NCBI RefSeq assembly: GCF_963855985.1
Contig: NC_087105.1
Span: 3,722,501 to 3,786,500, forward strand
Length of the DNA stretch: 64,000 nt
Direction of reading: 5' to 3'
From: Ostrinia nubilalis
Taxonomy: Eukaryota; Arthropoda; Insecta; Lepidoptera; Crambidae
Within the stretch, counting starts at the first letter, position 1, and each line of letters begins with the position of its first letter. The position numbers and the translations under genes were made by a program. This document shows positions 29,696-41,965 of the stretch, piece by piece. The notes under the pieces were generated by a model. That model was not told the DNA's origin and ran no database searches. It was given only the letters and a program-made list of their open reading frames with translations.

Positions 29696-31988
29696 AGTGG
29701 TAGGACTCATTAATGCCCAGCCTAAACCTTCGTTAGACTAAGATTGCCGATTTTTTTCACAGGTGTTTTTAAGACGTAAGACGAAGAATAAGTCTCATTA
29801 TTGAGTAATAAACCATTGAGAAAAGTTACGTGCTTCTTTTATTTTCTTATAACTCTATCCAGTTAGTACCCATACCTAATAAAAATAATTATTTTACACC
29901 CTATTTCGGCGAGGTAGGCTAATCTCCGTGTGATAAATTTTTAGGTTTTAATCCTCTCTTCTCTAAAATCACCGCCGGGCATGCTCTACATTTGATCAGG
30001 GCATTAAACACCCGTCTATATCGGGCTATACCCGGGTATACTGGGTGTATACCCGGGCTTTTACGAGGCAATCTTACTCGCGCAGTGCGTGGATGTCCTT
30101 TTTTACATCGCCGTAGGCGTGCGGCCGCGATTACCAAAGAGTATGGCGCAGAATTGACGTTTTTGTATCGTAACTAATTACCTATCTGATTGGGGTTAAT
30201 GACTGCAAAGATAAAGACAAAGTTTCATAAGACCTGTAGAATTAACTCTATGAGAATTAATGCATTTCATGATCAGTTTGCCCATTGATTTTTATCAGTC
30301 AAACTTTTAAGTTCTTCGTTTGTATTGCTGTTAGATCAGTTAAGTATTTAATTAATGGAAATTTTTATCACACAGTGTGCAAAACTAAAAAAAAAATTAT
30401 TTAACAATGTGTCACCAAAAGTAGTAGCTGGCTCTGTCACTGGGTAAAACTCATCTGAAAACGTAAGTAAGAAAAGCTCCGTCTTGTTAGGTAACAAAAG
30501 CTATGCAATATTCCACCTATTAAGCCCTCTGTACCTACTTTTTACATAATCTATGTCACGATCAGTGGGTTGGAGTGGTGGGGGGAGGGGGGTGTTTTAA
30601 TTAGAGCGCGGACTCGCGGACGGACATCGGACGGTCGTCAATGTTTGGAACCCTGCCGTACTCCGGACTATAGTCCGCAGTCCGCAGTACTAGTATCTCC
30701 TTTGTCTTACGCCGCTTTGTGTGCCAGCCTTTGATTAAGACCTCTGATATCTGTTTACGTTCACTGGACCTAATTTAGGCGTAAATGTATAATGACGTAA
30801 GATGTAGGTAAAATTAATTATTTGCTTACTAAATCCTATTACAACCCAAATAATTAGAATAGTTATTGCAAATTCACTTGTCGGTTTTTAAACAATAAAG
30901 TTGTAGATCACTGAAAAAAAATTGGAGCGATTTGAAAGTTAAAGTTACAGTACAGAAACAGACACAATTATTAAATATTTTATAATAAGTATAATAAATA
31001 CGTGGGCATATAATAATAAAAAAGTATAATTTTTTAAAATTAAATTAATCACGCACTGAACTAAAATGGTTATTGCCTATTACGTATTATAATAAAGCGC
31101 GATAACGTGTGTGAAGGTTGTTAACTTTCAATTAGGCATTTCTTATTTAAACAAGTGCGTATTAAAATTAATTATGCAAATAAAATTGTGTGCTCTCATT
31201 AACTCAAAAAGGTGTTAATATAATTAAAATTGAATAAATATTTAATATTTAACACATCCGCCCATAATCTTAAGTGGTTTTATCCGGCAGCTCACTAATT
31301 TATTTAATAAAATTCTTCTTTAAATATTTACTTTAATAATAATCAGTGATTTTAATTATGGTGTCATTATAATCGATTACTAATCAACACATCCGTTGAT
31401 AAATCTTCCGTAAGATTAAAAGTCATTAATTGAATTAATTACATGTGGTAATGACGAGACGGGCAGTATTCGTAGCTTTTCAATCCTTGTACACCTAATC
31501 TAATCGAATGATAAGATAATATAATGCCACTACTACTACATTATGCCCTGCAAAGTCTTTCATCAAACTGGTCGCATGGATCATTTAAAGGTGGAACCCA
31601 TAGTTTTTGTGTCAATGTTGTATGGTGTATTTTGCATTCCAAGGAACCCCAATTAATTTTAGCTTTACATTACATATCCCTTTGATATGGTCTACTTTCA
31701 AAGTCACCCAAATTGGGTATTGCCCTATTCTCAATTCGATATTCTTGACTCTTACCATCTTAATTCCTCCTGGCATGAGTAGTCTTAGTTTGCTAACAGA
31801 CAGTTGTCACGACGTCCAGGCTTTATGACCAGATGTACCTAAATTATAACCTTGGACCCTTGCTTTAGTTTTGACGCTAACCTTGGTAGGTGCTAAATTA
31901 ATTTTAATAGTGAAAATGAATGAAATGACGGCCACATTTGTCTTTTCTTTGAGTCTTCCGAAATCAGTTGAACAATCTATTCCTCTAA
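29696..31988. other. Non-coding stretch with a small palindromic patch
   Basis: At 30022-30060 the word TACCCGGG recurs three times in inverted and direct orientation (GGCTATACCCGGGTATAC). GC-rich at 30560-30680, very AT-rich at 30900-31450. No gene recognised. Confidence 0.35.
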
Positions 31989-32125
31989 GGGCTGATTTTT
32001 CAATCGTCAATTACTTTTAACTGAATAATAGGTTTGGCACATTGGCAGTTTCAGTATGGAAAATATGTCTAAATGACAAGTTTATTCTTCAGTTAAAAGA
32101 TATCTGACGATTGAAAAATCAGCCC
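31989..32125. mobile_element. Harbinger-like MITE, TAA target duplication
   Basis: 137 bp with inverted ends GGGCTGATTTTTCAATCGTC and a second inverted pair (TTTTAACTGAA/TTCAGTTAAAA) inside. TAA flanks both sides (31986-31988 and 32126-32128). Confidence 0.82.
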
Positions 32126-33009
32126 TAAATCATACTGCCTTATTATGTGATTTTGTATTCCGTCTGTTCCTTAGTTTAGTGTGGTATGCAAATATACTTT
32201 GACGGAAAATGACATACTTGGAATCTGACCTACTCGGAATTTGACGTCCATTGTTAAAATCATTCCTAGTAGGTCTACTTACTCTAAGATGAGTGACAGT
32301 CAAGTTCTCCGTTTAACATGCACTCAGTTGACGTACCCAATATACTATAGTTTGGCGGAGCAGGCCCTTGTGTGACGTAGCTACTATACTCGGCCTAAAG
32401 ACTCGTTGCAGACGGTGTCATAATAAAACAGTGCATATCACGTTTTCTGTCGCACTCACACTGGTTGTGGGTGACGTCACACAGAGGCAGGCATAGTGTT
32501 GTTTATAATACGTAATAATTAATAAAATATTGGCGAGTATGCATCTCTGTTTCAAAAATTACTTATTGCCCCGCCTGCCACGAGTCTTTGGGCCGAGTAT
32601 AGCTATAGATTGACATGACGTCGTGTCGTACGCAGCGTGCGCCTAAGGGCTGAATGGATAAGCCACGCTAGAGCTGACGTAGCGGGTAACAATATCGCAT
32701 CGCTCGCCAGGCGTCGACGCTTCTCGAATCAAATTTGAATATTGTCGATGAGACGAAATCAAGAACATAAGTATGGTGGGTAGATGAATAATGAAGAAAG
32801 CGACAAACTTTTGGGCATTCAACTTTCACTTTTGTCAGTAAAAACCATTAATAATAAATTAAAGAAAAGTAAAAGACTTAAAGTAGTGTTAACAGGTTGT
32901 ATTCGGGACGTGTGTAAGTGCCCTGACAAAGGGCTTCATATTAATAAAGAATTTGATTTGAATAACATCTTATTAGTCTGAATTAGACCTGTATTAACGA
33001 CTAAAGGTA
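32126..33009. other. Non-coding stretch
   Basis: A small open frame at 32784-32981 has no recognised motif and Lys/Asn-rich composition typical of AT-rich chance frames. No repeat recognised. Confidence 0.3.
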
Positions 33010-33597
33010 GCATTCGGATCAAGACGACCGCGACGCGAGACCGCGACTCGAGACCGCGACCGGCGACCGCGACCCACTGCTTTATATGAATTAATAGGAA
33101 GTGCTGACGGATGCAAGCGACCGAGTCGCGCGACGTGTGGGCGTGGCCTGCCGGCTACTTGCGTCGCGCGACTCGGTCGCTCACAAGGCAGTGCCGTGGC
33201 GCGACAGATGCAAAATGGCCGTGTTTTCTTCGCACGAAGACGAAATTTTAATAGAATTAGTAAGTAAAAACGCACCTGTATTCGATACGAGACTTCAAGC
33301 TTATAAAGATAATACTGTGAGAGACAATATTTGGGAAAAAATTGGAAAAGCATTAAATAAAACAAGTAAGTTCAAATGATACATATTTTTATTAGAAAAG
33401 GTACTTATTTTTATTGTTTACAGATGGATGGAATACAACCGTTTAGTTTAGTTACTGCAAACATACTGAGTTTGGTATGGGTCGCACGACTCGTGTCGCG
33501 AAGATTCGTAAGTAGCTGTCGCCCTGCGACCTGCGACCGGTCGCCGGTCGCGGTCTCGAGTCGCGGTCTCGCGTCGCGGTCGTCTTGATCCGAATGC
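33010..33597. mobile_element. DNA element carrying a MADF-type exon
   Basis: Terminal inverted repeats of about 60 bases start GCATTCGGATCAAGACGACC and continue with GACCGCGAC direct repeats, flanked by TA. Between them lies a short plus-strand exon encoding a MADF-like domain start with a splice donor. A separate hairpin (GCGACCGAGTCGCGCGAC and complement) lies at 33118-33181. PIF/Harbinger elements often carry a MADF/Myb-like second gene, but the TA flank is not the usual 3-bp duplication, so the superfamily is left open. Confidence 0.7.
33215..33363 (+). pseudogene. Fragment of a transposon-borne MADF-domain gene, first exon
   Basis: From ATG at 33215 it reads MAVFSSHEDEILIELVS then DTRLQAYKDNTVRDNIWEKI and GKALNKT, matching the MADF pattern (L-I-E-L-V, Y-x-D, I-W-x-x-I). 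It stops at a perfect donor AA|GTAAGT. No continuation exon is found before the right terminal repeat, so the gene is truncated by internal deletion. Confidence 0.6.
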
Positions 33598-33835
33598 TAT
33601 CTTAAGTTTAAATTTAGAATAGGTATTCGTCATTAAATATTTGAAAACGATTCCGCCCAACAGTCTTGGCGAATCTAACGTCCTTTGTGACGTATCACAT
33701 GTACTTGGTCCTAAAATTCTTCCCGTAGACATGCCCATTGACCTTCCACCCTCCCGCTTGATTAAGCTTTGGGAGGACCAATGTCACTGGCCGGGTGTCA
33801 AAATAGTTCGCGAGGTCCTCCATTATAAGATACAG

Positions 33836-33933
33836 TTGGCAGCACATCAGACTGTAAATTTTTGTTGCAAAATCGCCCTAATTGCAAGTGGATAAGATGC
33901 CACAGTGCACACAGCTTAGATTGATGCGTAGTC
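33836..33933 (+). repeat. Dispersed repeat, CAGCACATCAGACT type, copy 1
   Basis: CAGCACATCAGACT, TTTGTTGCAAAAT and a terminal GTCGTCT block are shared with 38767-38865. Its identity is unknown; the copies differ by about 20%. The hAT element inserted at its right end. The flanking 33640-33835 contains no recognised feature. Confidence 0.6.
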
Positions 33934-33941
33934 GTCTGTAC

Positions 33942-34641
33942 TAGAGATGAAACGGATATCCGGTAACTATCCGGTAAGCCGGATATCCGGCCTAAATTTA
34001 CTATCCGGCCGGATACCGGATAGTAACTCACTATCCGGCCGGATACCGGATATTAAAAAACTACGACAATTTCCTATTAATAAAATGAAATGCATTAATC
34101 TTTGAGGTAAATGTCAATTAAATGGCTTATAATAATGATGGCTTTTATTTAAAGTCCAAAAAGTTACAAAAAAGCCATATTAAAGCCTTTCAAAAAACTA
34201 ATTTCTTTTTCTGGGATATTCACTCTAATGAAGAATACATAAATAGTACTTAAATATCTGTTAATGTCGAAATATTGTCAAATAAAATAGGCGATCTTTT
34301 TTTCACTGATTTCAGTCAGATTACGCAGCAAGTAAACTAATTTAATTTTCGCTATTCAATCACACACTCACGATGGCAACCGAAATCGCCCGAATTGATT
34401 TACCTCCTAGACAAGTGGCAAAATCTGACATTCTATTCGGACGGATTCGATTTTCGAAAAGTGTGACTAGTCTAGTCTACTGATCGCGTTCGAAGCACCT
34501 GTGCGGCGCTAAACTCGTCACGACATGCAACGAGACAATTGGCCAACTATCCGGCCGCCGGATATCCGGCTATCCGGCCTAGCAGCTGGCCGGATATCCG
34601 GTATCCGGTATCCGGCCAAACAACTATCCGTTTCATCTCTA
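33942..34641. mobile_element. hAT-superfamily MITE with 8-bp target duplication
   Basis: The exact 8-bp duplication GTCTGTAC lies at 33934-33941 and 34642-34649. Ends read TAGAGATGAAACGGATA and complement. Both subterminal regions are packed with CCGGATA/TATCCGG repeats (33955-34050 and 34555-34630); the 500-bp interior is AT-rich and non-coding. The duplication length and TAGAGATG end fit hAT. Confidence 0.88.
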
Positions 34642-34750
34642 GTCTGTACCTAAAGTTTCATAGGTATTTAAATCTAGTTACATTATAACCTTGTGTGACC
34701 GAACCAATTATTATATGGCCAAACCATAATGGTATATCATAATTTTATTA

Positions 34751-34830
34751 CTGTGATGAAGAATAAGAATAAGAATAAGAAAAATTTTATTTGACACAAA
34801 AAAGGAAAAAAATAAAAAACAGAACAAAGG
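34751..34830. repeat. (AAGAAT)n microsatellite and retroelement-like tail
   Basis: AAGAATAAGAATAAGAATAA is followed by ATTTTATTTGACAC, a layout common where a LINE or SINE tail inserted. Confidence 0.5.
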
Positions 34831-34945
34831 GACTTAAAACTATACACGCATAGATAGAATGAGCTTACGGGAACAGAACTGAATACAGCCCTGCAATTTA
34901 TGGGGTTATACTTTAGGGCAATACTTGTTCACGCGTTATTTTTAC

Positions 34946-35690
34946 TAGCTAAGTTAAAATTGGCGCCCAACGTGTAGCTCCTGCCTGGTTTCCTACCATA
35001 AAACCTAAATGCACAGGCTCCGTATTTTCTTGCACCTCCGAGGTGATCTCCGAAAGTCCGTGATCAATACACAGCGTCCCCAGGGCCGCGTCAATTTGGC
35101 CTCGCTTCGTCAGCGCTAAATTATCCCCACTCCTTCCAATGGAATTTCGCGGGTAAACGTCCGAGTCCGAGCACGTTCCCTTAAGGTGAATCGTTACGTA
35201 CCTGCTTCGAGTTTTCTGAAACTGACAAACGTTAGTAATGCCCACTTGAAAATGTCTATTTTTAGCAAAAAAATAAAACAGATACATGTTGGGCGCCAAT
35301 TTTAAAATTTTGCAGAATTCCATTACCAATAACTCTTGACTGCCACATCTCAATAGACTCTTTAATTAGATAAAAATAGATTGTGTAGCACTGAAAATGA
35401 TTTGATAATAACGCAACACCTCACAACACCACTACAACACGTTGGGCGCCACTGGAAACTAAGTGGCTCTCAACGCGGGATTTTTCAAGGCATGAATATT
35501 TACACAAGACTGCTCTTCTGAGCTTATCCTAATCTTGTTTACCCACCGCCTGAGGTGATCTCCAGAAAACCCTTGATCGATACAGTCGAGGGACCGCCAC
35601 CGGTAAATTATACTCGTTGCTTTAAATACGGCCGTGGGTGGATAGACATCAACATTGAACTCCGTTTCGCAGCCCATTTTCACTTAACAG
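34946..35690 (-). repeat. Duplicated module with tRNA-Lys primer-site-like words
   Basis: Two diverged copies (34960-35210 and 35450-35670) share GAGGTGATCTCC, then a GTGATCAATACA-type or TTGATCGATACAG-type block and a D-V-Y-P-encoding end. TGGCGCCCAACGTG occurs at 34961 (plus) and 35451-35438 (minus), and TGGCGCCCAACATG at 35298-35285 (minus). Such words prime insect LTR elements from tRNA-Lys, but no LTR pair or gag/pol is visible and the GGCGCC core is palindromic. Possible solo LTR debris. Confidence 0.35.
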
Positions 35691-38600
35691 TCCAAATAAT
35701 TTAATGATTTTGTGAAACGTTCTAAGGTCACTTGCACAACAAATTATCAACAACGAACCCTAGCATTTCTCTTGATATTTATTGTTAAAGATTTACCTAC
35801 AACATAATAGTTATTTAGTGTTGTATTAAATGGTTATTCAGTGTTGAGGACAATAAAGAGTATCTACGAGTAAGTACTTCTAAAATCAATATGGATGCAA
35901 TTTGCTAGTAGGTATGATCTAAAATATTCGTAAAATATGGTCAAACTTTCTAAATTTGGAAATGTGCCCCTAGCACTGTCAATGCACAAATTAGTTGTCA
36001 ACACCAAATAGTGCCTCTTACGGTATTGCGTTTGCTACGCAATATTCATCCTTAAACGAGAGGACTAAAATTGACTCACAATCGCAATCGCCCACGGCTC
36101 TAGAAAACATTTGATATCCATTTTCAGGCTGTACTTACATGAATGAAAATTGGTTTTAATAATATTTAACAGATTTTATATTTTAAAAGGTTAACTATCA
36201 GTCATCAATATCTTCATACCTACCTTTGTTACGAAAGTTTACAATACAATAAATATTTGGTAAAAATAACTGTAGTAGACCTAAACGCATACCGCAAAAG
36301 CTCAAGCTCGAATTTATCGCAAATCAGAAACTTTTTTACAGAATAATGCGCCTTATTTTACCCTCGTTGGCAGGCTGTGACGTCGTTAATTGTTTACAGC
36401 CCAACGCAGATTACTTTGGGAGTGTTGTGAAACAGATATTGTTGTGGGATTAATCTGTTGATTCGGAGGCGGCTCGGTTTAGACCGACGTGTTGGCAACG
36501 TGACGTTGGCTGTACTTTAGTTTGAGAACTAAATTTTGCACTGAACTATGGCGGTGTCCTTCAGCGGTGATGTTTCAGAGAAATTAATGGTTCTAGACAT
36601 TCTGGGATATAAGTGATGAATCATGTTTCGGGGTATGTTACAATTGTAAGAAAAAAGTTTTTCTTAAGATTTATGCTGTACCTAACTCGCTATTTTGTTT
36701 CTGAAGAAAATCCATCGTTCGTAGGACGACAATAACTGTAGTAACGGCAGATGCAGCTAGAAGTTTGCAGTAGCTGAGAGACTTTGATTGAAAATAAACG
36801 CGTAAAGGTAGAGCTTGGATAAGATTCTTAAAGATTAGCATAATTATCGTGTTCATGACATGTTTTTATCTAAAAATTGCGCTTGTTATCCTTAACACGT
36901 TATCCTGCCAAACTATTTTCATTATATTGGCATAATTAAGCCGGCGCACACGTGTTCTGTACCGACTTCACCCCGGGCGAGCGTCTCTTGCACGCGACAC
37001 CTTAATCACACCTTGGGCCCAACGTTGGCCAACGCTGCCAATTCAAAAACCCCCTTTCTTTACGAGTTTGCTCCGACGGCGTAAGCCTTCTCATCGGTCG
37101 GATTAACAGTTTCGACCAATACGCCAACGGGCGGCTCTAATCACCGCTGGCGGTGACCGCTCGCGCGTAAATTACGCGACACGACCAAAATGTATTGGTC
37201 TCCCTCGCGTGCCTGTGTTGATTTAATCCCAGAGCTTATAAGAGGGGTTGGTGAGAGTCTCGGGGGTCAAGATTAAATGGTCGTCGCGGGTAACCTACGC
37301 GTCCTTCGTTAATGCCCGCTTAGGTAGCCCGGAGCGCGCCGGCAAACATAATCGCGAGCCCTTTGTAGTTCCCTCCTAAGGACAGGCTGGCTTGAAATGG
37401 GACTGATTGATTGGATGAGCACTTAGGAGAAATTTGTATGTTAAATTCTGGGAGCCGCGCCGGCTTTCGCATTGTGTAGCGGGTTCATGAATACGCGTCT
37501 CTCGGAATAGTTAACTGTTCTTAACGCTGACATTTCAGTGGTTGGTATTATTATTATTGGTTCGTTAAGGAGGTTTAATACAATATCATTGCGCCCATTG
37601 AGGCAGTGTGAGGTTTATAACCGAGCTTAGACTGAAGTTGCTTTTGAGAAATCTAACATACTTGTGGTCTAAAAACGAAACAACTGTACAGTTATACGTA
37701 AAGTGGATAAAAATCCATCGTGTCATTTGTCAAATGGTGTAAAGTACATGTATGACGATGTTTTATCTGTAGATAGTTAGAATAGTTAATGAAAAGGATA
37801 GATTAATCGATAATAAGGCAGGTATAACTATTACCTACCTTCCAACTGACTGATTTCGTTGAAGTAAGTAATTTATGAAACATTGTATGTGAAGTTACAA
37901 CATTACGAAGTCAGCAGCATCTCACCCAACTTAAACAAAGCCTAAACAAGCTGATTCAATTACCGCGTCACATCTTGCGCCCGTCCCGGAGCCAATATCG
38001 CGCACGCAATAACAATCGCAACGTCTATCGGTCGCGCGTAAATTATGCAAGCCTTCAACCAACTACCCTCAACTTTCCCGCACTCAATACTCAACCAAAA
38101 CTCCTTAGTCTTAAGGTACGAATTGGCTTTAAGGTGTTATCAGCCGCGAGCGGTCGCCGCGTCGCCAGCACTAATGGCGCCCCCCCTACCACGTGACCCC
38201 CTCGCAAGCAAAGCACGCTTAGAAATAACCGAAAAGCGTCGCTCCTAATTGTGACCCGGAATAGTTACATGTGGGGATCGTTGAATAATTCAAGTGTGTC
38301 GGTGTCGATAAGGACTCAGGTTCGGCCAGCGTTTCCCAGCGCTGGAATTCAATTAACGAATCTTAAGGCGGATTCTGATTTCGGTGATGACTATCTAAAT
38401 CAGACTTGTATTTTGATTTGAACACCAGAAATTGCGGCAACCCCAGGCTTGTGATTGCTTGATTTTTTATGTATAGATTGGCTTGAATTTGATGCTTGTT
38501 ATTGAATATTGTTTCAGAATACGAACTTCAGTGCGAAGTCTTTATTAGTATGTATGTACTAGCACCGCTTCAGCGCTGCGCTTTTTCAGGGAAATTATAC

Positions 38601-38766
38601 TAACCTATTTATATTAAATACTATACTTTAACGTAAATATTTTTATAACCTTAGCTAAATTAAGTTTGGTCAAACACCAATAAATAGCAGACAAAAACAT
38701 TACCTGAGAAAAGTTATTTTCTTAGGAAAAAGTCCTCAAGAATCATTTTCATCATCAAGCGTTTGT
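35691..38766. other. Non-coding stretch with GC-rich segments near 36940-37480 and 37960-38240
   Basis: No coding block recognised. The word CGCGTAAATTA(C/T)G lies at 37163-37180 and 38033-38050 inside the GC-rich segments, with GGTCAAGATTAAATGG at 37265. These look like candidate homeodomain-site enhancers; conservation cannot be judged here. Confidence 0.35.
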
Positions 38767-38865
38767 CGACAGCACATCAGACTCTACATGTTTGTTGCAA
38801 AATAGACCCTTTTACAACTACATAAGATACCCCAGCGTTAACCATAATTTGCTGTCGTCTCTACA
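38767..38865 (+). repeat. Dispersed repeat, CAGCACATCAGACT type, copy 2
   Basis: Same family and orientation as 33836-33933, ending GCTGTCGTCTCTACA. Confidence 0.6.
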
Positions 38866-39098
38866 AGAAAATACAAAGGAAAAGACATGCGTAGCAATAC
38901 AGACAGGTCTGGCGGCGAGCCAGTGCCTCGCAGAGCACCAAATTAGTAATTGAACAATTAACTAAATTCATGTGAATCATGTCTTTCTTCATCTTTGAGT
39001 GATTGGATTGAAATGGTTGCGGGATTCTTAAAAGCGTCAAATAAGTAAAAGATGGTCTTAGCTTTAAACCCAAACAAAAAAAAACAGAACTTTTCGTA

Positions 39099-39179
39099 GA
39101 GTCAGTGTCAAATAAGTTCGTGACACCCAAGAGAACTTTTTGACTACTTTGGGTGTGACGAACTATTTGACGCTGACTG
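39099..39179. mobile_element. 81-bp palindromic MITE, TA target duplication
   Basis: Arms GTCAG-(T/C)-GTCAAATA then GTTCGT-GACACCCA pair across a short loop; TA flanks both sides. Typical of Tc1/mariner-derived miniature elements. Confidence 0.7.
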
Positions 39180-40878
39180 TACATTGCATTTGTTTTCAAA
39201 TCAAAACAGAAAATAATAGGAACACCAACGCCAAACCTCTTCGTAAACATTGAAAGACTATAAATATTCTGTAATTTCAAATCTACTATTCGATTTCAAT
39301 TTGTTGACCAACGCCTAAATGGCTGATGTCAATTAAAATATTATTTTCTCTCACATTTGTCGTTTTATTTAATTTCAGAATCCTTTTAGAACTTCAAAGC
39401 ACAAAACCACTTAAAAGTGCAGTAAATTAAAGCGTTTTTCTAATCCCACAGGAGTAAAAAACAAGATTGGGCAAACTGAAGGTAAAAATAATGTGTCCCT
39501 CTAGCTCGTAATATAAGTACGCAAATTAGTTAGGGGTGCTTAGACTTTTGACTCTGAGGGGCCTGGTCGTATGGACCAGGGACATCAAGTTATATGCGGC
39601 ATCTTATTTAGTTCTAAATGAAGGAATTTTCTTAACACTTTGAATGTTTCTACGATGGGACGGATTTTTTCCAAACTTAATTCATAAGTTAGAAGTTTCA
39701 ATCAAAATCAAAATCAAAAATTCAAAACAATGAAGAAGAATAACACCCGTATTTACAAACATTACTAATGAGGTCTCACACACAGTGCGCGTGGACGCAC
39801 AGGGTCCCTTAGACTATCCTAGAGTAGCGGAGTGACACACGCGAACCAATCACAGAGCTCTATTCAACGCTGTGCGTTCGACTTCGCATAGCGTTATTGC
39901 TTCATTTAATTTTAAGCAAGTATCGTTTGTGAAATATCATCCTGTGAACTCATTGGGATTCGAACCTTGACCCTGACTGACGCCTCGCGATTATCTCGTG
40001 TATTCATGAATCGATAATGCATGATACTAAAAATAGAGAGCCGTTATATTGCTTTGCAAATGAGTGGAGCGATGACTTACTAAAATTAAACACCATAACA
40101 TTACCATGAAATAATATAAAGCAAAAAATTAAATAAGATTATACATTAATCATTAAAAAATTAACCATTCGATAAGTAAATATTTTTGATATTTTTTAGT
40201 ATGATAATATTTAAAGAAGCCATAAGTTAAATACCATTTATTTGACTCTTTAATGAGTTAAAATATGTCAAAATAGTAAATAATCATAATAATAATCATA
40301 ATATCTTTATTGCTTCATGTGGTACAAACAAGGTATTATCACAGAATAATAATAAGTACTACGTACAGAAGTTTTACTTCGCGAAGGTATTTAAAAAAAT
40401 GTATGCTCAATGTCATTAACAATATGGTGTAATTTAGCTTGTCTCAAGAGTCAAGCAAGTTTGTCAGAAGTTTTGTTGACAAACGTCAGTGATCGGTACT
40501 GCGCCGAAGCTATAGGGCTGACTTCGGTAAAATGATGTGACGTGAGGTGCCAATCTGCAGAAAATGGCGGAGGAAATACATGATTTAGCATGAATTATCA
40601 TGAATAATATTAACTACTTATTTACCTCTCAGTGTCTTCAGGCAACTTAAAAAAGTACATTCTGTGTTTTTATTATTATTTAGGCAGTTAAATACTGCAC
40701 AGTATTTAGTACACCATTTTCTTTATTTTTTTCCATCATACACAAGAATACGCGTGCGTGAGTCAATGTTCGCTCGTATGTGAGGCCTTGTCGAATAGTA
40801 CTCTTGTAGGGGGCAATCGTGCGTGTTTTGTTTTCGATGTAAACTCGCGGAGATGAACAGGCCTGGTATTATAGTCTA
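39180..40878. other. AT-rich non-coding stretch
   Basis: Contains an (AATCATAAT)n tail-like run at 40283-40330 and short (AATCAAA) runs at 39700. No gene recognised. Confidence 0.4.
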
Positions 40879-41648
40879 TCCAATATAGCTTGATTAGAAT
40901 GACGGCTGTCAAACGAATGTGACTAGTGATGGGTATGTTTCGTACGGTTCACATAGATGTATCGATAAGTTTTCGAAAAAATGATATGAAAAATGCACCC
41001 AATTTTTCTTCATATATCTTTATTCATAAAAATGACAATTATGATTTAAATTTAAAGACAGTAAAATTTAAAATTCATGTCAAGGGTGTACAACCTAAGT
41101 CGTAGTCATTATCATCAGTGTTCTTCAGTGGTTTTTTCCTCTCGCTAGAGGGCGGTGGGCATCTCTTCTAGAGCAACGGTGCTATGAATACCCAAAAAAT
41201 TACCGGTGATTGATTTCCGATGTTTGATTATTTAAGAATGAAATGTTTTTTTGGTTTTTAATAGTGAACATTTAGAAAAACGTATAACTTGACTTAAATT
41301 ATGTTAAAAAATTAGTTAAATATGTTAAAAAAATAGTTTTAATTTAATATGACATTTGTCGATATGTCCCAACACTAACATTTTTGTAACTCGAGATAAC
41401 CTTGTAGAGACGTCGTTAATACTCTAGCTTGATTTTTATAATTTCGAATTACTACTTATTGGTGTAATTTAACGCTGCATTTACACGAAATTATCATTTT
41501 TATTGGAAGCACTGTCGTCGAAAATATTGTTTGTAGGTCAGACGTGAATTATTTCTTGTCCGCCAATATTTAGCTCTCATTGATCGCTACTACAAAGTTA
41601 TGTCGTTACTTTTGATGACAGCTGTCATTCTAATCAAGCTATATTGGA
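40879..41648. mobile_element. Putative DNA element with about 33-bp terminal inverted repeats
   Basis: TCCAATATAGCTTGATTAGA (40879-40898) and following GACGGCTGTCA are matched in inverted form at 41617-41648. A clear target duplication is not seen. Interior is AT-rich and non-coding, with one TATCGATA at 40960. Confidence 0.55.
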
Positions 41649-41649
41649 T

Positions 41650-41965
41650 CCCATCAAAAACAATACTTGTCAAAAAAACCAAGTCTCGCAACTCAGTTGT
41701 TCTACGGTAAAAAGTTGTGAGATCCATGTAATACCAAGTCCAGGCCAGGAAATCTTTAACGTTTTACATAAATTATTGACTTGGCCTACGCACTAAATAA
41801 TTTAATTTACACGTGTTTTCATGCGATGGCCAAGTCAATATATTTATGTAAAACGTTAAAGATTTCCTGGCCTGGACTTGGTATTACATGGATCTCACAA
41901 CTTTTTACCGTAGAACAACTGAGTTGCGAGACTTGGTTTTTTTGACAAGTATTGTTTTTAATGGG
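41650..41965. mobile_element. 316-bp near-perfect foldback element
   Basis: Arms of 137-138 bp (41650-41786 and 41828-41965), beginning CCCAT-(C/T)-AAAAACAATACTTG, differ at only about three positions, with a loop of about 40 bases. It directly abuts the preceding element. The near identity of the arms suggests recent origin or gene conversion. Superfamily unresolved. Confidence 0.82.

Noticed and set aside
29992..30177. Open frame over the TACCCGGG repeats
   Set aside because: The same codons arise from a short inverted and direct repeat; there is no independent coding evidence.
32784..32981. 65-codon open frame, Lys/Asn/Leu-rich
   Set aside because: Composition is typical of AT-rich chance frames, and no family is recognised.
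34961..35451. LTR retrotransposon call from tRNA-Lys primer-like words
   Set aside because: The GGCGCC core is self-complementary, orientations conflict, and no paired LTRs, polypurine tract or gag/pol remnants are visible. Kept only as a low-confidence repeat.
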